64,000 nucleotides of DNA from contig NW_026946672.1 of assembly GCF_035222485.1 (NCBI RefSeq), forward strand, positions 930,001 to 994,000, given 5' to 3'. Below the pieces are notes generated by a model that saw only the letters and a list, made by a program, of their open reading frames with translations, did not search any database and was not told the origin of the DNA. Position numbers and translations under genes: made by a program. The DNA is from Podospora pseudoanserina. Lineage: Eukaryota > Ascomycota > Sordariomycetes > Sordariales > Podosporaceae. Within the stretch, counting starts at the first letter, position 1; each line of letters opens with the position of its first letter. Shown here one piece after another: positions 33,064-44,911 of this stretch.

Positions 33064-35653
33064 GGTGAGAGCCTTCTTGTGTTGTGATGGATATGGGTGG
33101 TGGTGAATGGGTGGTGGTGAATGGGTGGAGTGATGAGAGGATGCTTGTAGAACTAAATAGAGGATCGTGGGATATGCCACTCTGTGAGGAAGCAGTGGAG
33201 GGTAGTATTGAAGACGAACCACGAGGGTGATCTGAGACCAAAAGTCAATGATGGGAATCGTCGAGGGTATTCATACTGCAGACAAACTGGCAGCTGTGGG
33301 GACGGGACCGATAGGACCCTGGGTGGGAGAGCGCAGCAGGGAAGGGGGGTGCGCCAACCAAGCGCGAAGGGGGTGTAGCATCTAGGGGTACGGTAGATGT
33401 GTGCCGACTGAATGGAGGGCGAGACCTCTTTCGAGTCTGCCAAGCCATGGTATCTGGAGTCTAGTCTTTTTGGTGCGCTATCACACTGCCACCACCAGCC
33501 TTGCAGCGGGTGCTGTTTTCTCGCAAGTTGAATACACCATGTTCCCCCAGATGGGCCCCGGACGATCTCACCACGGGCCTTGCTGTCAAAAATCTCTCCG
33601 AGCTCTGGCAAGCCACAATCTTGCCGGCGACTGGTGGCGGCAAGTCCTCAATGTCCGACAGGAAAAGCTCCCAGTGACTGAGTGATGTGCGTGGCATGGG
33701 GAAAGCGATCGCTCCTGTCTGTCTAGGTCATTCATCTTCTCGTATCAGGGCTGCCTCGGAGGCAGCACTAGCCTAAAGACCTAACGGTTGGCGGTTTTTG
33801 CGCCGTCCAGGAACAAAGCGGTGATTTTGGGCTAGCAGAGAGAGTCCATGATGTCGAAGACGAAACAGCAAGCAGTGAGGCAGTGAAACTGGGGATGATA
33901 TCGACCTGTGGAAATCTTGTTTTGGGCGAGTCTACCTCCGGGCCAGAGCGAGCGACTGCCCTGCCAGTCATAGCTACTGACAGTTCCGGCTGTCAACTGT
34001 TGACCATACCCAAAAAGGTCTCCATGACCGTTGCCCCTTCCTCTTTTTGGTAGCAGCCGCAGTTTAGGCCGCGATGTCTGCATGTATGACAGCGCTTCCT
34101 GCATCCGCGGTTCTCAACTTTGAAGCCACTTGCCCGCTCGCCCGCTCGCCCACTTGGCAGGCAGGTGCCGGAGCCGCTGTGCTGCGCCTGGAGCCGTCGT
34201 TTCGTTCCCTTGGGGCGATTCCAGGTTCGGCCAACGGCTTCAGATTCGAATTGGCTTCGTCATCAGCACTGCTCGGCTCGTGTCATCTGCTCTCCTCCCA
34301 GTTCAGCGTTTCGAATCATCTCAGCAGGCCACGCTTTATCAGCACTCCCACCCACGTCGGACTCCGAGATGGGGAGTAGGGAAGGTAGGCTAAGTAAGGT
34401 AGCAACTGGTACGTCGTATCTTCAAGCCTGCTGCCTTCATCTGCATCTGACAGTCATTGGGCGAGGCGGCTATCCGTCGGCTCTCAAGTCGTATGAAACA
34501 TGGCACGCCTATGATTGGCCAGAGAGAGAACAAGTCAAGTATGCAGACAATATCTGATTGGGCCATTGCCAGAGCAGCCATCTGCCAGAGATCGAGACTC
34601 GAGACAGCCTTGCTGCAAGACTCAACATCTTGCATCGGTTAGCTGCTTCCAAGACGCGCGAATACCGTCGCCCTTGCACATTGTCCCATGTAAAGTAAAT
34701 AAGACAGGAAAGGAACAAGTCACCTCCCAATGCAGCTCTCTGGACATCCCAACCTCAGCTGAATGCCTTTTTCGACTTTTCGGTCTTTTGATGGCCAACT
34801 TTTCCGCTCGCTCTGGTCTTTGGACCCACATACCGCCCAAGACTCTATCATATATCACTTTTCCCCATCCCGTGCCGCCATCGCCAACACAGCATCTTTT
34901 TGCGCAGAGATTGGACTGTCGTTCATTTCCCTCTCCGCTCTCTCGCAGATCGGAAGCGGCATTTGTAATTGGCGAGCAGTGACTATGAACTGATGCCGCA
35001 CCTGTTGGCGTCTTGGGGGGCCACAAGGGCCGTACCAGTACTCGACCTGGAAGCTGGATCGATAGGGCTCACGTTCTCTCTCTCTCACTTGTCCTGCTGG
35101 CTTGCCCCTCTGCCTCTACCTGATTCAGGAACGAGCGTCTAGAAGGTAGATACTCGAAACAATGACCATTCTGTTCTGAGGCCTGTCTCACATCAACAAA
35201 CCAAGCTGCCCACTGTCTCCAAGCGGGGTATCTTATGACGAGGAAAATGACCTCTCACTCTGCTCCTCGGCCAGCCCAACACGCCAAGCCGAGTTGCAGA
35301 CGCCACCATTGACGTAACTCGATGGCCCCGCAGACGGATAGATCTGGTGCTCCCCAGAGGGAGGCTTGAACTAGGGATGGTAACACCGCAGCTGTCACAT
35401 TTTGGTTTCCTGGTACGCATATCATCATGATGATCATAGTGTTGACGATAGCACACTCCTCACAAAAGGAAATACGAACATGAGGACATGGTGTTGTTCA
35501 ATTGTTTGTTGTTGTCTCATACTGGGAGAAAAGGGAGGAGGTTCTCGTCTGTGCGCTGAAAATCACTGCCTCCATGGAGGGAGGAAACAGTCCGCCAGTA
35601 TGGACAGGATATGAAGCTGACTTCGCACAGTACCAGGAGCAAAGCAACGAGTA
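33064..35653. other. long gene-poor stretch (2.6 kb)
   Basis: The region lies upstream of the Myb-like gene and downstream of the phosphatase gene. I see no conserved domain, RNA gene or mobile element in either strand. Short open frames are scattered in all frames, as expected by chance at this GC content. A long regulated promoter or an untranslated transcript are both possible. Confidence 0.45.
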
Positions 35654-36963
35654 TCAAAGCTTTCCCCGATTTGTCGACCCACCCCCTCTGCCCTCGACAA
35701 CCACTCCCAGCTGTCCAGCATCGAGCATGCTTTGTCCCGAAGCAGTACCGAGGAACGACTCGTCTCCAGAAAAGCGCCTGTCACAATAGTATAGTCAGCA
35801 TTGGGGCTCTGCAGCTTAGCAACATGATATGTCGAGTTCCTTACCAGCCTCGCTCCTCCCCTAGTGAAAGATGACTGCAGTCACTATTGAGTTCACACAT
35901 CCACCCCCCACCAACGCCCCGACCACCTCTCCAGGCGAGATCCTTGTGACGATCTGCAGCGTGTGCAGCAGAGGCCCCTGACGAGGTTGCAATGCCATCG
36001 CCGTCACACTTAACTGTCCCGGATACGGTTCCCGCGGGGGATGCCCGTCGCCTGTAGACACTCAACCCGCAGGTGAAGGCCCGAAAGTCCTCAGTGTCGA
36101 TGCTCTCCGGCATGTCACCAGTCAACACTCGGCCCAAAGCGATTATGGTGGCAGCATGTGAGCAGAGCAGAACGGCACGCACGCCCTCTCTGTCGCACTG
36201 AGCAATGAGCTCGTCCATGGTCCTGGCGACTCGGTCATGCAGCTCATCAACACCCTCTCCCATGCGGGTCGGCGTTACTAGCGGTCTGTACTCTTCGTCG
36301 AGCAGGCCCGGGAACAGCGGCCTCAGAATTTCATGGGACGCTGGGACCGGGTGCTCAAAGTTGGCTGCTCCATACCACTCACCCAGACCAGTCTCGCCCC
36401 TTATGGACAGGCGCTTGTCAGTGACGATGGCCTTGCGCACAAAGGGTTCGACTGTCTGAAGACATCGGTAGTATAGACTGGAATAGACGCGCTCAATGGG
36501 CGGCTCTGCCTTCAACAGCCGCTCGCCGAGCTCCCTCGCTTGATCAACGCCATGGGATGTCAGAGCCGGATCAGCCGCTCCGCCAGTCGGCGACCGTAGG
36601 GTCGCTGTGTAGGTGCCAGTGGCGTGATCAACGAGCCAGTTTGATCTGAACTGATAATTGGATGTCAGCATTTCCACTACACTACTGCACAACACCGCAA
36701 AAGATGGTCATGACGCTAGCTAGGCCACCCTGAGGTCTCGAACCTCCCTTGATCTGCAAGTGCCAGCCACGAGCTTCAATCAATCAAATAAGAAGAGTCA
36801 AGACAACGGACGGGTAAGGGTCTCTGACGATGCGTGGGAACAGAAGCACAAAAAGGAAATTCATCAACGTCAAAACAAAAACAGTCGACATGACAGAACT
36901 GAGCGAGAAGAAAAACTTCACACTTACCCCATGACGGGCCACGTAGATCACCTCCAGTGGCAT
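35654..36963 (-). CDS. histidine-phosphatase-fold protein (phosphoglycerate-mutase-like; Tfc7/YNL108C group)
   Basis: Three exons (36963-36928, 36650-35845, 35777-35654) give 321 residues. The 36-nt first exon supplies the catalytic motif: MPLEVIYVARHG with RHG at residues 10-12. It is followed by FRSNWLVDHATG, a region typical of the Tfc7/YNL108C subgroup. SSLYYRCLQTVEPF carries the second Arg, GLGEWYG the family acidic site, and LLCSHAATIIALGR the second catalytic His. The tail (GVGGGW, DCSHLSLGEERGW, then RFSGDESF) continues only if the intron at 35778-35844 is removed. Yeast Tfc7 is the 55-kDa subunit of RNA polymerase III factor TFIIIC and YNL108C is its paralogue. Which role applies here, transcription factor or free phosphatase, cannot be told from sequence. 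Confidence 0.85.
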
Positions 36964-39238
36964 GATGTAGACGAATGCAGGGACAGATGGGGGAAATAAA
37001 TGTGAGTGAGTGTGTGCCTAAGCTGGTTGGGGTTCTTTCTGCTTTCTTCTTTTCTTTTTTTTCTCCAGGTCACGAACCGACTCAAGGTGGTCCGAAACTT
37101 TGGGGGGGGGGAAATAACACATGAAAAGATCAGCAAAACCGTTCGTCTCAAATTCATTCGACCGCACACAATCCATTCTCGTTTTTTTGTTGCTGCGTAC
37201 GCACTGACGGACGCAAGAAATTTTGCAAAACAGTACACACACAGCAAGGAGATTAGGGGGATTGCCACAAGAGGATTGGCGCGCGGAAGAGACCGTTGAT
37301 AATACATGGGACACGCAGTTTCCACACGTTTTTTCTGTCTGTCTTGAAGGGTTTTGTTTGGATGAAAATAGGGGATGTGATTTCGGTGTCTGTGTGTTTT
37401 TGTTCCCCTTAACTTTTTTAAAGGGTTGAGATGGCAGGAACCAGGACGATCAGGGTCCTTGTTGTCAGCCATCACTGGCACATCATTGGCATGTGGCATG
37501 TGGAGTTTACTGTGTATGGTGTTGATCTTGGGGTTGCAATGCACCTTGTCATCTCGATCAAGGGCAACTGCTGGTTGGTTCCACAGATAACGGATGAGAT
37601 ACCCTGTTCCCAATACATTGGGCACAGGCAGACAGGTTGGGCTGCATAGATCTGACGACAGCGATTTGGGATTTGGGAAGGAAAAGAGGAGAAATGGGAG
37701 GAGGGTATGCACCTTTGAAGGGGGGGAGTGAGTTGATAGGTAGGAGTATATAAAACCCCCTGGGCGTAAGTGTATGTAAAGAGTGTATGAACGGGGTGTG
37801 TGAGAGCGAACTCTTTCTTGAGACTTTTCAGAACTTGCCCCAATATGGACAGCCCGAAAAATTGCAGTCCAGACACTGGTCTTTTAAAAATGCTCGTCCA
37901 GAAACAGACAGAGTGAAAAAAGTTGAGAAACAAAACAGAGACAAGGGAAACGGCACTCCCGTGACACTCCCGTTTGTGACAATGACAACTTTGACTCAGG
38001 GTTACAGTCAAGAGAAGGGACTGGAAGGGTGTGCTGTTTGTGATGAGGAGGAGGGCAAAGATCTCGATGACTGGGAACATGGACTGAGGTAGGTGAGGGG
38101 AAGGAGGAGAGAGGTCAGGCTGGAAACGGCAAAAGAGGAAGAAGCTACGGAAGTTTAATTTACTCACACAAGTGTACTTTAGGTAGTACTTTTTGGTCTG
38201 AAAGGTTCTCGGGTATAGTACTAAGACTGGACTGGACTGACTGGATGGGTGTTGTCGGCTGTGGTTTGCTGAGATCCGGGTATGCCCTGTGATATTGAAT
38301 GGGTGACGTTTTCGAAGTCTTCAGAGCCGAAGAATAGCGGTGATGGATAATTCAGATTTTGCCACTGCAAAATGTGAGGCAATCTTGAATTAGCGGTGTT
38401 GTGTCGAGTTGTGTAAGTTATTGCGTGCGCATGTATATGTGTGCTGTATGTGCTGTAATATGCACGCAGTTTATGCAGGTTCTCTCGTCTATCCCGTTGT
38501 TCAGTGGTTGTGCTCTGCTATGTTGTGTGTGTACATATATTGGGTATATGCAGTATATATGACCTGTAAGAAAAACCAGAGCCGAAGCCGAGTGCCCCGC
38601 CCTCCCTCGTTTCTTGAAGGTTCGCTGTTGTATGAGGTGGTGTTGGGTGGTGTGGGTGTGTCTTGTCGGGACCAGTCCCGTGCCGGAAGATTTTGTCCTT
38701 TTGTGGCTTGCGGTAGTGAAGCTGTGATGAAACGGGGAGTTTTAATTCTGCAAGATAGTTTTGAAGGTTTGACAGCACTTTTCTCTGGAGAATCTGAGAA
38801 ACAAGTCTGGAATCGCTTCTCCGTGGAGAGTCGAGGGGAGTTTGAGATCCGAACAATGGCGGGGAGCCGAGGCACGCTTGTGAGATGTGCAAGTGGCTCA
38901 TATAACCCTAACCCTATGCAATCCGGTGATATGTCCCCGGTAGATGGGATGAAAGGGAGGAAGTAGGGGTCGCAGGCGTTCATGCACACCTGAAATTGTC
39001 CGAAACATGACGATCCCGAGAGCAGTGCGGCTGGAGCCTCCATTCCAACCCTTTTCTCAGCTGTTTGGTAAATGGTGGTGCCAACACTTCAGCTTTCACG
39101 GCAGGCAACTGCAGGGCGGGTGTGCAAAAGCATTTCGTGATCTTCAGCTTTGACATTGTCGGTAAGGCCAGAAGCAACTTGTAAAATTCATCAAATTCGG
39201 TGTATAGATAGTAACAGTTTGAGCATAGGTAAAATGAG
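36964..39238. other. long gene-poor stretch (2.3 kb)
   Basis: No credible gene is seen. Long minus-strand frames at 36948-37712 and 37472-38167 have chance-like composition with many Cys, Phe and Pro and no motif. A short telomere-like tract lies at 38903-38916. The region should hold the phosphatase promoter on its left and the 3' end of the next minus-strand gene on its right. Confidence 0.5.
38903..38916. repeat. telobox-like tract (two CCCTAA-type units)
   Basis: The sequence TAACCCTAACCCTA matches just over two units of the common fungal telomere repeat TTAGGG in reverse. It is too short to be an old telomere. It may be a chance match or a binding site for Myb-type telobox proteins. Confidence 0.35.
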
Positions 39239-41053
39239 TTACCTCTGCCGCAGCTCCTTCTCGTGCTCCACCCAGAAGTTGGCACACTGCCTATGCCCCC
39301 AGAACTCGATCCACCACTCACCGAAACTGTCTTCGACTTCATAGTCCACCTTGGCGACCCGTTCATCTCGCTTCAGTCCGCAGACAACGCATGCTTTTGG
39401 GGCGGTTGGTACATTCTTTGCCGCGGTGACAGCCATGTTTGTAGCAAGCTCGGGAATCTTGAGGTTCTCATGATGAGCACTGTTCATTGCCGCGACAACG
39501 CCCCGTAGCCTACCGACTTGCTTCTTCCAAACCTCGATGACCTCGGCTACTTCTTGCTCTTCACGGATAGACTGAGTCTTATCTATACCGGCCAGTTTCA
39601 TGCCTGGTTTCCCGCCTGCAACCGCAGCAGAGATGGTCATGCTTTGTGATAGGAACTTGTCCCTGTGCCAACGCTGCTTCCGACCTGCTATTAATCTTGA
39701 CACGACCGTGGCTAAAGCTAGGTAACCTTTAATGAAAGAGAGGGTCTGGGCGGAGCCGATGATCCGTTGGTAGCCTGGGGAGGTGGTTGATAGAGTAAGG
39801 AGAGGTTTGAGAAGGGTCGTTGTGGCAAGATCGAGTAGTTGAGGACAAAGTGAGAGAAGAACCGAGGGTGGAGGAATGTTGGTCGGGGGAGGACCGCGAG
39901 GTTCGTGTGATGGCGTTGGTTGTGCCGGTGGATTGCTATGTTGAGGGGCCTTTTCTTCTGTTGCTCCCCAATCTTGCCATTCCCACTCTGAATTTGTCGT
40001 TGGGGCTGGGGCTGGCTTGGATTTCGAGGTTGTCTTGATTTTGGGCTGTGAAGCTGTTTTGATGGCGGGTTTTGTGGTGGTATCTGGGATGTCTTTGAAC
40101 TCCTCCCACTTGTTGCCAAAGCCGTCACCAACCTCAGGCCATGCTGTAATAGGAGATGGCGAAGCTTGATTCGCTTCCTGGATGTTGCGTACTCCTGTGG
40201 GCGGTTTTACTTGAAGTTCCTTCACAAGATCGGGCTTGCGGTCATGAAAAGATGATCCGTAGGGTGACTTTGGTGCCTTCGGGTAAGCTGAAGGACTCCC
40301 ATGGAAAGCCGCGTTGGAAAGAGACAACCCCGGAGGTGCTTTCTTAGATGATGGGGCCGGGTCCACGTCTAGCCCAAGCAAGTCGTCTACAGGTTTTGTG
40401 GTGGGCTCTGTTACAGGGGCAGGCACAGCCTCAAAATCACCAAAGTCATCCTCATTGATGTCCCCATTCTCCGCTTCAAAATCGGCATCAAAGAGCACAT
40501 CAGGGTCCGGGTTTCTCTTCGGTTTATGCGAGTCCTCCAGTTCAAGGTTGAACAGTTGATTGCCCATCAAGTCCATGGTCGATGCCCTGGTGACACGGGT
40601 TCTAGATGGTGGGCTGGTGATATTTGTCAGTGGAGCCGGAGGCTGCGGCGGATCGGCTGGCTTCGTTGCAGCCTCAAAGTCCCCCCAGTCATCTTCATCC
40701 TCCTGGTCATCTTGTACTGGTGTGGATGTTTTTGGAGGCGCTTGTGTTGTCGTACTCTGGCGTTGGAAGCCCCCCGATCCACCCAAATCACCCCAGACAT
40801 TGCTGTTATTGGTCTGAGGATGACCGAACTGAGCTGACGCAAAAGAGCTTCCTTGTGTCGGTGCCAGCTGCTGAATAGGCGGCCATGGTGCGGATTGCTG
40901 GCTAATTTGAGCTTGCGTTTGCAGTTGAGGAGCCGGTGAAGCGAAGTCCAAAAAGGAGAGGGAGTCCTGAGCTGGTTTTGTCTGTTGCTGCTGAGGTGCT
41001 GTGCTTGATGGCGTGTCTGCGAAAGCCGCAAAAAGATCGGCCGACATTATCAA
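39239..41053 (-). CDS. trafficking-type protein with WGDF/FGDF motifs and a C-terminal Cys/His cluster
   Basis: A single open frame gives 604 residues from MIMSADLF, or 602 if the second Met is used. The N-terminal half is disordered and holds acidic aromatic motifs: SFLDFASPAP, DDWGDFEAA, DDFGDFEAV and LLGLDVDP. WGDF/FGDF boxes in acidic context resemble the adaptin-ear-binding motifs of aftiphilin-like proteins. A helical core follows (FIKGYLALATVVSRLIAGRK and EVAEVIEVWKKQVGRLRG). The C-terminus has CVVCGLKRDERV and later GHRQCANFW, which together could bind zinc. Fungal homologues are often labelled 'serine/threonine-protein kinase ppk6', but I see no kinase domain. A role in clathrin or endosome traffic is inferred from the motifs only. 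The gene is divergent from the TBC gene. Confidence 0.75.
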   Translation of the reverse strand: MIMSADLFAAFADTPSSTAPQQQQTKPAQDSLSFLDFASPAPQLQTQAQISQQSAPWPPIQQLAPTQGSSFASAQFGHPQTNNSNVWGDLGGSGGFQRQSTTTQAPPKTSTPVQDDQEDEDDWGDFEAATKPADPPQPPAPLTNITSPPSRTRVTRASTMDLMGNQLFNLELEDSHKPKRNPDPDVLFDADFEAENGDINEDDFGDFEAVPAPVTEPTTKPVDDLLGLDVDPAPSSKKAPPGLSLSNAAFHGSPSAYPKAPKSPYGSSFHDRKPDLVKELQVKPPTGVRNIQEANQASPSPITAWPEVGDGFGNKWEEFKDIPDTTTKPAIKTASQPKIKTTSKSKPAPAPTTNSEWEWQDWGATEEKAPQHSNPPAQPTPSHEPRGPPPTNIPPPSVLLSLCPQLLDLATTTLLKPLLTLSTTSPGYQRIIGSAQTLSFIKGYLALATVVSRLIAGRKQRWHRDKFLSQSMTISAAVAGGKPGMKLAGIDKTQSIREEQEVAEVIEVWKKQVGRLRGVVAAMNSAHHENLKIPELATNMAVTAAKNVPTAPKACVVCGLKRDERVAKVDYEVEDSFGEWWIEFWGHRQCANFWVEHEKELRQR

Positions 41054-41655
41054 AGTTTATCCTTATGTGGTTTCTTCATACAAAATCCAAAGAGTAAGGT
41101 AGTTGTCGTTGGGGTGGCTGTTGGACGTCACTTCGAAGGACAGGGTTAGAAGAGGCTCGAAGATTGGCGAGGTGGGGCTCACTGACAGGATCGCTGCAAG
41201 GTCCCTCTCTGGACCCTGGTATCTCGAAAGCTTAAACAACAGATGGTGGGAGAAATTGATGACTCACGGCTTTATCGTGATATCTTCTCAAGATGAGGCT
41301 CTTCGAGTCTCTTGGTTGGGCAGCCTGGAGTTATCTCTGCAACAGGTTCAGAGTTCACGAATTGGATGGCCAACGATGCGGCGACGTCCAGACAGGAGGC
41401 TTGGGAACAGGGGGCTGATATCCATGCCATGCGCCACATGATTGGCTGGGAAATGTGCCCCACATTCAGCTACCACTGACAACGTTCCTTGTGCTCACCA
41501 CCAGGATCATTACCCTTGTTTCCTACACATGATGAATAGCTCACGAGTTTTATGATACATATAAAAGAGCCTTGCCATTGAAGCCATTTCAAAAGACGTC
41601 CAAAAAACAAGTAGACGGACGTTGGGAGGCTTGAAGAGCATGTTGAGCGTGCATT
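41054..41655. promoter_or_regulatory. divergent promoter between the WGDF-motif gene and the TBC gene
   Basis: The 602-nt gap separates two divergent start codons. No clear operator or TATA box is seen; a TATAAAA-like stretch lies near 41563, about 90 nt before the TBC start. Confidence 0.45.
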
Positions 41656-44061
41656 ATGAGGTCACCAGGCGAAACAAAGTAAGACCCACTCTCCCCCTCT
41701 CGAGTCTCGAGTCCATTTATCACTAACACATAACTAACCACAGATTGAGGTGGGAGGAGACATTCAAGCATGGGACCAGGATATCTGACCTCCAACGGGC
41801 CATCAAATTCAACGGTCCAGAGAGTCCATGCGTAGCTGGTCTACGCTCTCTCTGTTGGAAGGGCTTCCTGCTATTCCCGCACGCTCCCGCTGAAGAATGG
41901 CCTCAACTTTTGCGCCAACTTCGAGACTCATATAATACCCTGTGCGAACAGCATCTCAAATTTATCAGGCATCCCGAACAACTAGCCGCCCTATCCTTCG
42001 ATCCCCTTGCAGACAATCCCGACTCTCCTTGGATCACTGTGCGCAAAGATGAAGCCATCCGCGCCGAGATCCAGCAAGATGTCTCGCGGCTTCCCGATGA
42101 TCCATTCTATCACCAGGAGGTCATTCAGACCATGATTCTGGATATCCTGTTCCTCTACTGCAAACTCAACCCTTCCGCTGGCGGGTACCGTCAGGGAATG
42201 CACGAGTTACTTGCGCCAATTGTCTATGTCGTTGCGCAGGACTCGGTGGACGGCAAGCAGTCTTCAACGGTTGATACTCTCGATCCTACGATAGTGGAAT
42301 TGTTGGACGCTTCTCAGGTCGAGCATGACTCCTTTGCCTTGTTCTCCAAGGTTATGGACCGTGCTGGCACTTTTTACGAGGTTGAGCAAAACACAATCGT
42401 CGAAAAAAGCAAATACATCCATGAAGTTGCCTTGCTCAAAATTGATGAGGAGCTTGCGAACCATTTGCGAGACATTGAAGTTCTGCCGCAAATATTCTTG
42501 ATGTAAGTGTTTCTATTCCTCACATAGAAATCTCGGACAGTGACCCCATTGACCAGCCTACCTTGTAGACGATGGATACGCCTCCTTTTTGGAAGGGAGT
42601 TTCCCTTTGAACAAACCATGATATTATGGGATGCCATCTTTGCCTTTGATCCCAACTTGGAGATGATAGATCTCATATGCGTAGCTATGCTTCTCAGGAT
42701 CAGATGGACGCGTATGTCAACCTTTCAAACACGCGTGGCATTGTCATAGCTAACCATACCCTATATCAGTCCTCGAAGCTGATTACTCGGTGGCACTCCA
42801 GCTGCTTCTGAAATATCCAGCCCCTCCACCACCGCACGGCCCTCACACCTTTGTCGACGATGCTTTATATTTGCAGAAACACTTTGATGCCGCGGGCGGT
42901 GTCGCACTAATCGCCAAATACAGCGGTAGACTGCCTGCGGCAGCATCAGTGGCATCAACAGCAACCTCGACCCCTGCACGGTCATCCACCCCATCATTTT
43001 CAGGCTTTGGTTCACTCCGACAAAGAACTCTCGGTGCCAGGTCACCGTTATCTTCCACAACAAAACTCTTGCAGCAACCGGGTGGGGTGGAGGCTATCCT
43101 GCGCGGTGCTGCCAAAAATGTCATTGAGAAAAGTGAAAAACTCGGACTTAACGATGCTGTCCGTGATGCTGTTGGGGAAATACGTCGCAACATGCAAGGC
43201 TTTCAAGAGTCTCGAAGTTCGCCCAGAATCAACAGATCACTGTTTCCTGGAAACACTCTGGCTGTTTCCATTTGGGAGCAGAGGAATCGTCAGTTAGCAA
43301 CCATGTTGGAAGAGTCAATCACGAACCTCAAACAGCTGGTGGCCTCTGACTTTGAGGGCGACAAGCAGAAACAGCTCGAGACAGTGGAACTTGCCACGGC
43401 CAAGATCCAGTACGTGAAGGCCTGCTTGGAGGATTCCACGCTGGATTTGCCAGAGGAAGAACCTCCGACGCTGGCAACATTGAGCATTTCTACCCTCCCC
43501 GAAATCAGATCGCCGACGGTTGCGTTGGATACCACACCGGTGGTTATGACATCATCCGCCGTTGAAGAAGCCAGAAGTTCACTCTCGTCGCCGGCTTCAT
43601 CGGATAGAAGCAAGCAGCTGTCGTCGGTGCCGGAGGAGCCACATGCTGAACCTGTTGCGGAGGAAATGGTTGACAAGATGGACACTGATCCACCAGAAAG
43701 AAAACAAACACCACCGCCACCAGCCCCAGCCCCCGTCCCCAACCCAGAACCGTCGACTTCTGTTGGACAGACCCCTGCAACTAGCCCGACCCCTAAGGAG
43801 CGCCCGAAAGGACCGATACCTACACGGTCAACCTTGGCTCAGTCCTCTTTTGCGTGGATGTTGGAGCCAGACACTACAATATCAGCTGCTCGGCCGCCGC
43901 CGAGTAGGCCTCTGAGCGGCAGTGGAAAGAAGAAGCACAACCCCAGCCGGGAAAAGAACGCGTTCTTGTTTGGAGAAGTGGTTCCGAGTGATGGAGCGGC
44001 AGGGGAAAGGACAGTATCACCAGACGAGATCTTTGGACTGCAGCCGATCAGGAAGGGCTGA
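41656..44061 (+). CDS. TBC-domain Rab GTPase-activating protein (TBC1D5-like)
   Basis: Four exons (41656-41678, 41744-42502, 42569-42711, 42770-44061) give 738 residues. The 23-nt first exon gives MRSPGETK, which joins LRWEETFKHG. The TBC domain spans about residues 35-330. Both catalytic fingers are present: IQQDVSRLP with Arg at about 123 and GGYRQGMHEL with Gln at about 158. The splice at 42502/42569 restores IRWIRLLFGREFPF, a standard TBC block. The large insert between the two fingers and the C-terminal half (Ser/Pro-rich with a helical stretch, TMLEESITNLKQLV) resemble TBC1D5, which acts on Rab7 with retromer. The target Rab here is not known. The tail is Pro-rich and ends with a basic KKHNPSREK patch. 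Confidence 0.9.
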
Positions 44062-44911
44062 GTTTGATAATGTCGGTTCAACTTCTCTTATAGACTGGTG
44101 TACCTAGCAGTTTTTATATCTCGACAAGACCCAGCAAAATTCTCGCCGACATGGGGATCCCCTCTCTGTGGCCTTTCATCCTTTTTAGTTCTCGTCCTTC
44201 TCTCCTTACCATGCCGTCCAGGGCAGCGCAGGGAGAGCATTGAGAGCAGCGAGATCATTGAGAGAGCAGCGAGAGCAGTGATGGCACTACTACACGACCA
44301 CAGCTCCCCACGAGGATATACAAATGGCGTGTTCTCCTTTACCACAGCAAGAACTTGGGGGTCCGCGGCAGGATCTTGCGGGGAAAAGGATCCCTGGCTC
44401 ACCGTCCAGAAGAAGAAGACCTTTCTCGGCCACTGCGGGATGGATGTGTTGGGCGCCAGTGTCGTTTGGAAGTCGCAGATATCCGAAAGCGTGATACCGC
44501 TGTCCGGGTGGGGGACGACTCGGCGGTTTTCCAGATGTACCGACCGGCGTATTTGGTCGGGAGGGTGGTGGTGGTGTGTGTTGATTCTGAGCATGGGCAC
44601 GGCCAGGTGGTGTCTTCGCTGGAGAAGCAGTATTCGATGGGGGATTTTTGGTGGGCGGCGCCGGGGCCGGTCGTGAGGATTTCGTTTCGGAAGGGGGAGT
44701 GTGTTGCCAGCTTCAAGCGAGATGACGTGGGCGGGGAATTCAGATCCTCCTGATAAGCAGATATCGTACCTGAAATCGTGAAGCTTGTTCCTCGTGTTCT
44801 CCATGGTACGAGGCCGCCACCGGATAACTCTAAAAAGCCACTTCCGGCCTATTTAACTCACTGGCCTATCACCAGGAGGAGTGCTGCTCGTAAGAGTCCC
44901 TCCGAATAAAG
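44062..44911. other. intergenic stretch with overlapping open frames
   Basis: Frames at 44098-44676 and 44355-44753 on the plus strand and 44088-44804 on the minus strand are all open. None shows a known domain, and they cannot all be coding. A decayed gene next to the 2EXR cluster or a real small gene is possible. A segment around 44240-44285 repeats GAGAGCAGCGAGA-type units. Confidence 0.35.

Noticed and set aside
36725-36775. tRNA-like GGTTCGAGACC segment on the minus strand
   Set aside because: The T-arm-like stem is only four pairs, and no matching D-arm, anticodon stem or acceptor stem can be built around it.
36948-38167. Two long minus-strand frames (254 and 231 codons)
   Set aside because: Composition is chance-like with scattered Cys, Phe and Pro. 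No start context, splice support or motif; the first also overlaps the true first exon of the phosphatase gene.
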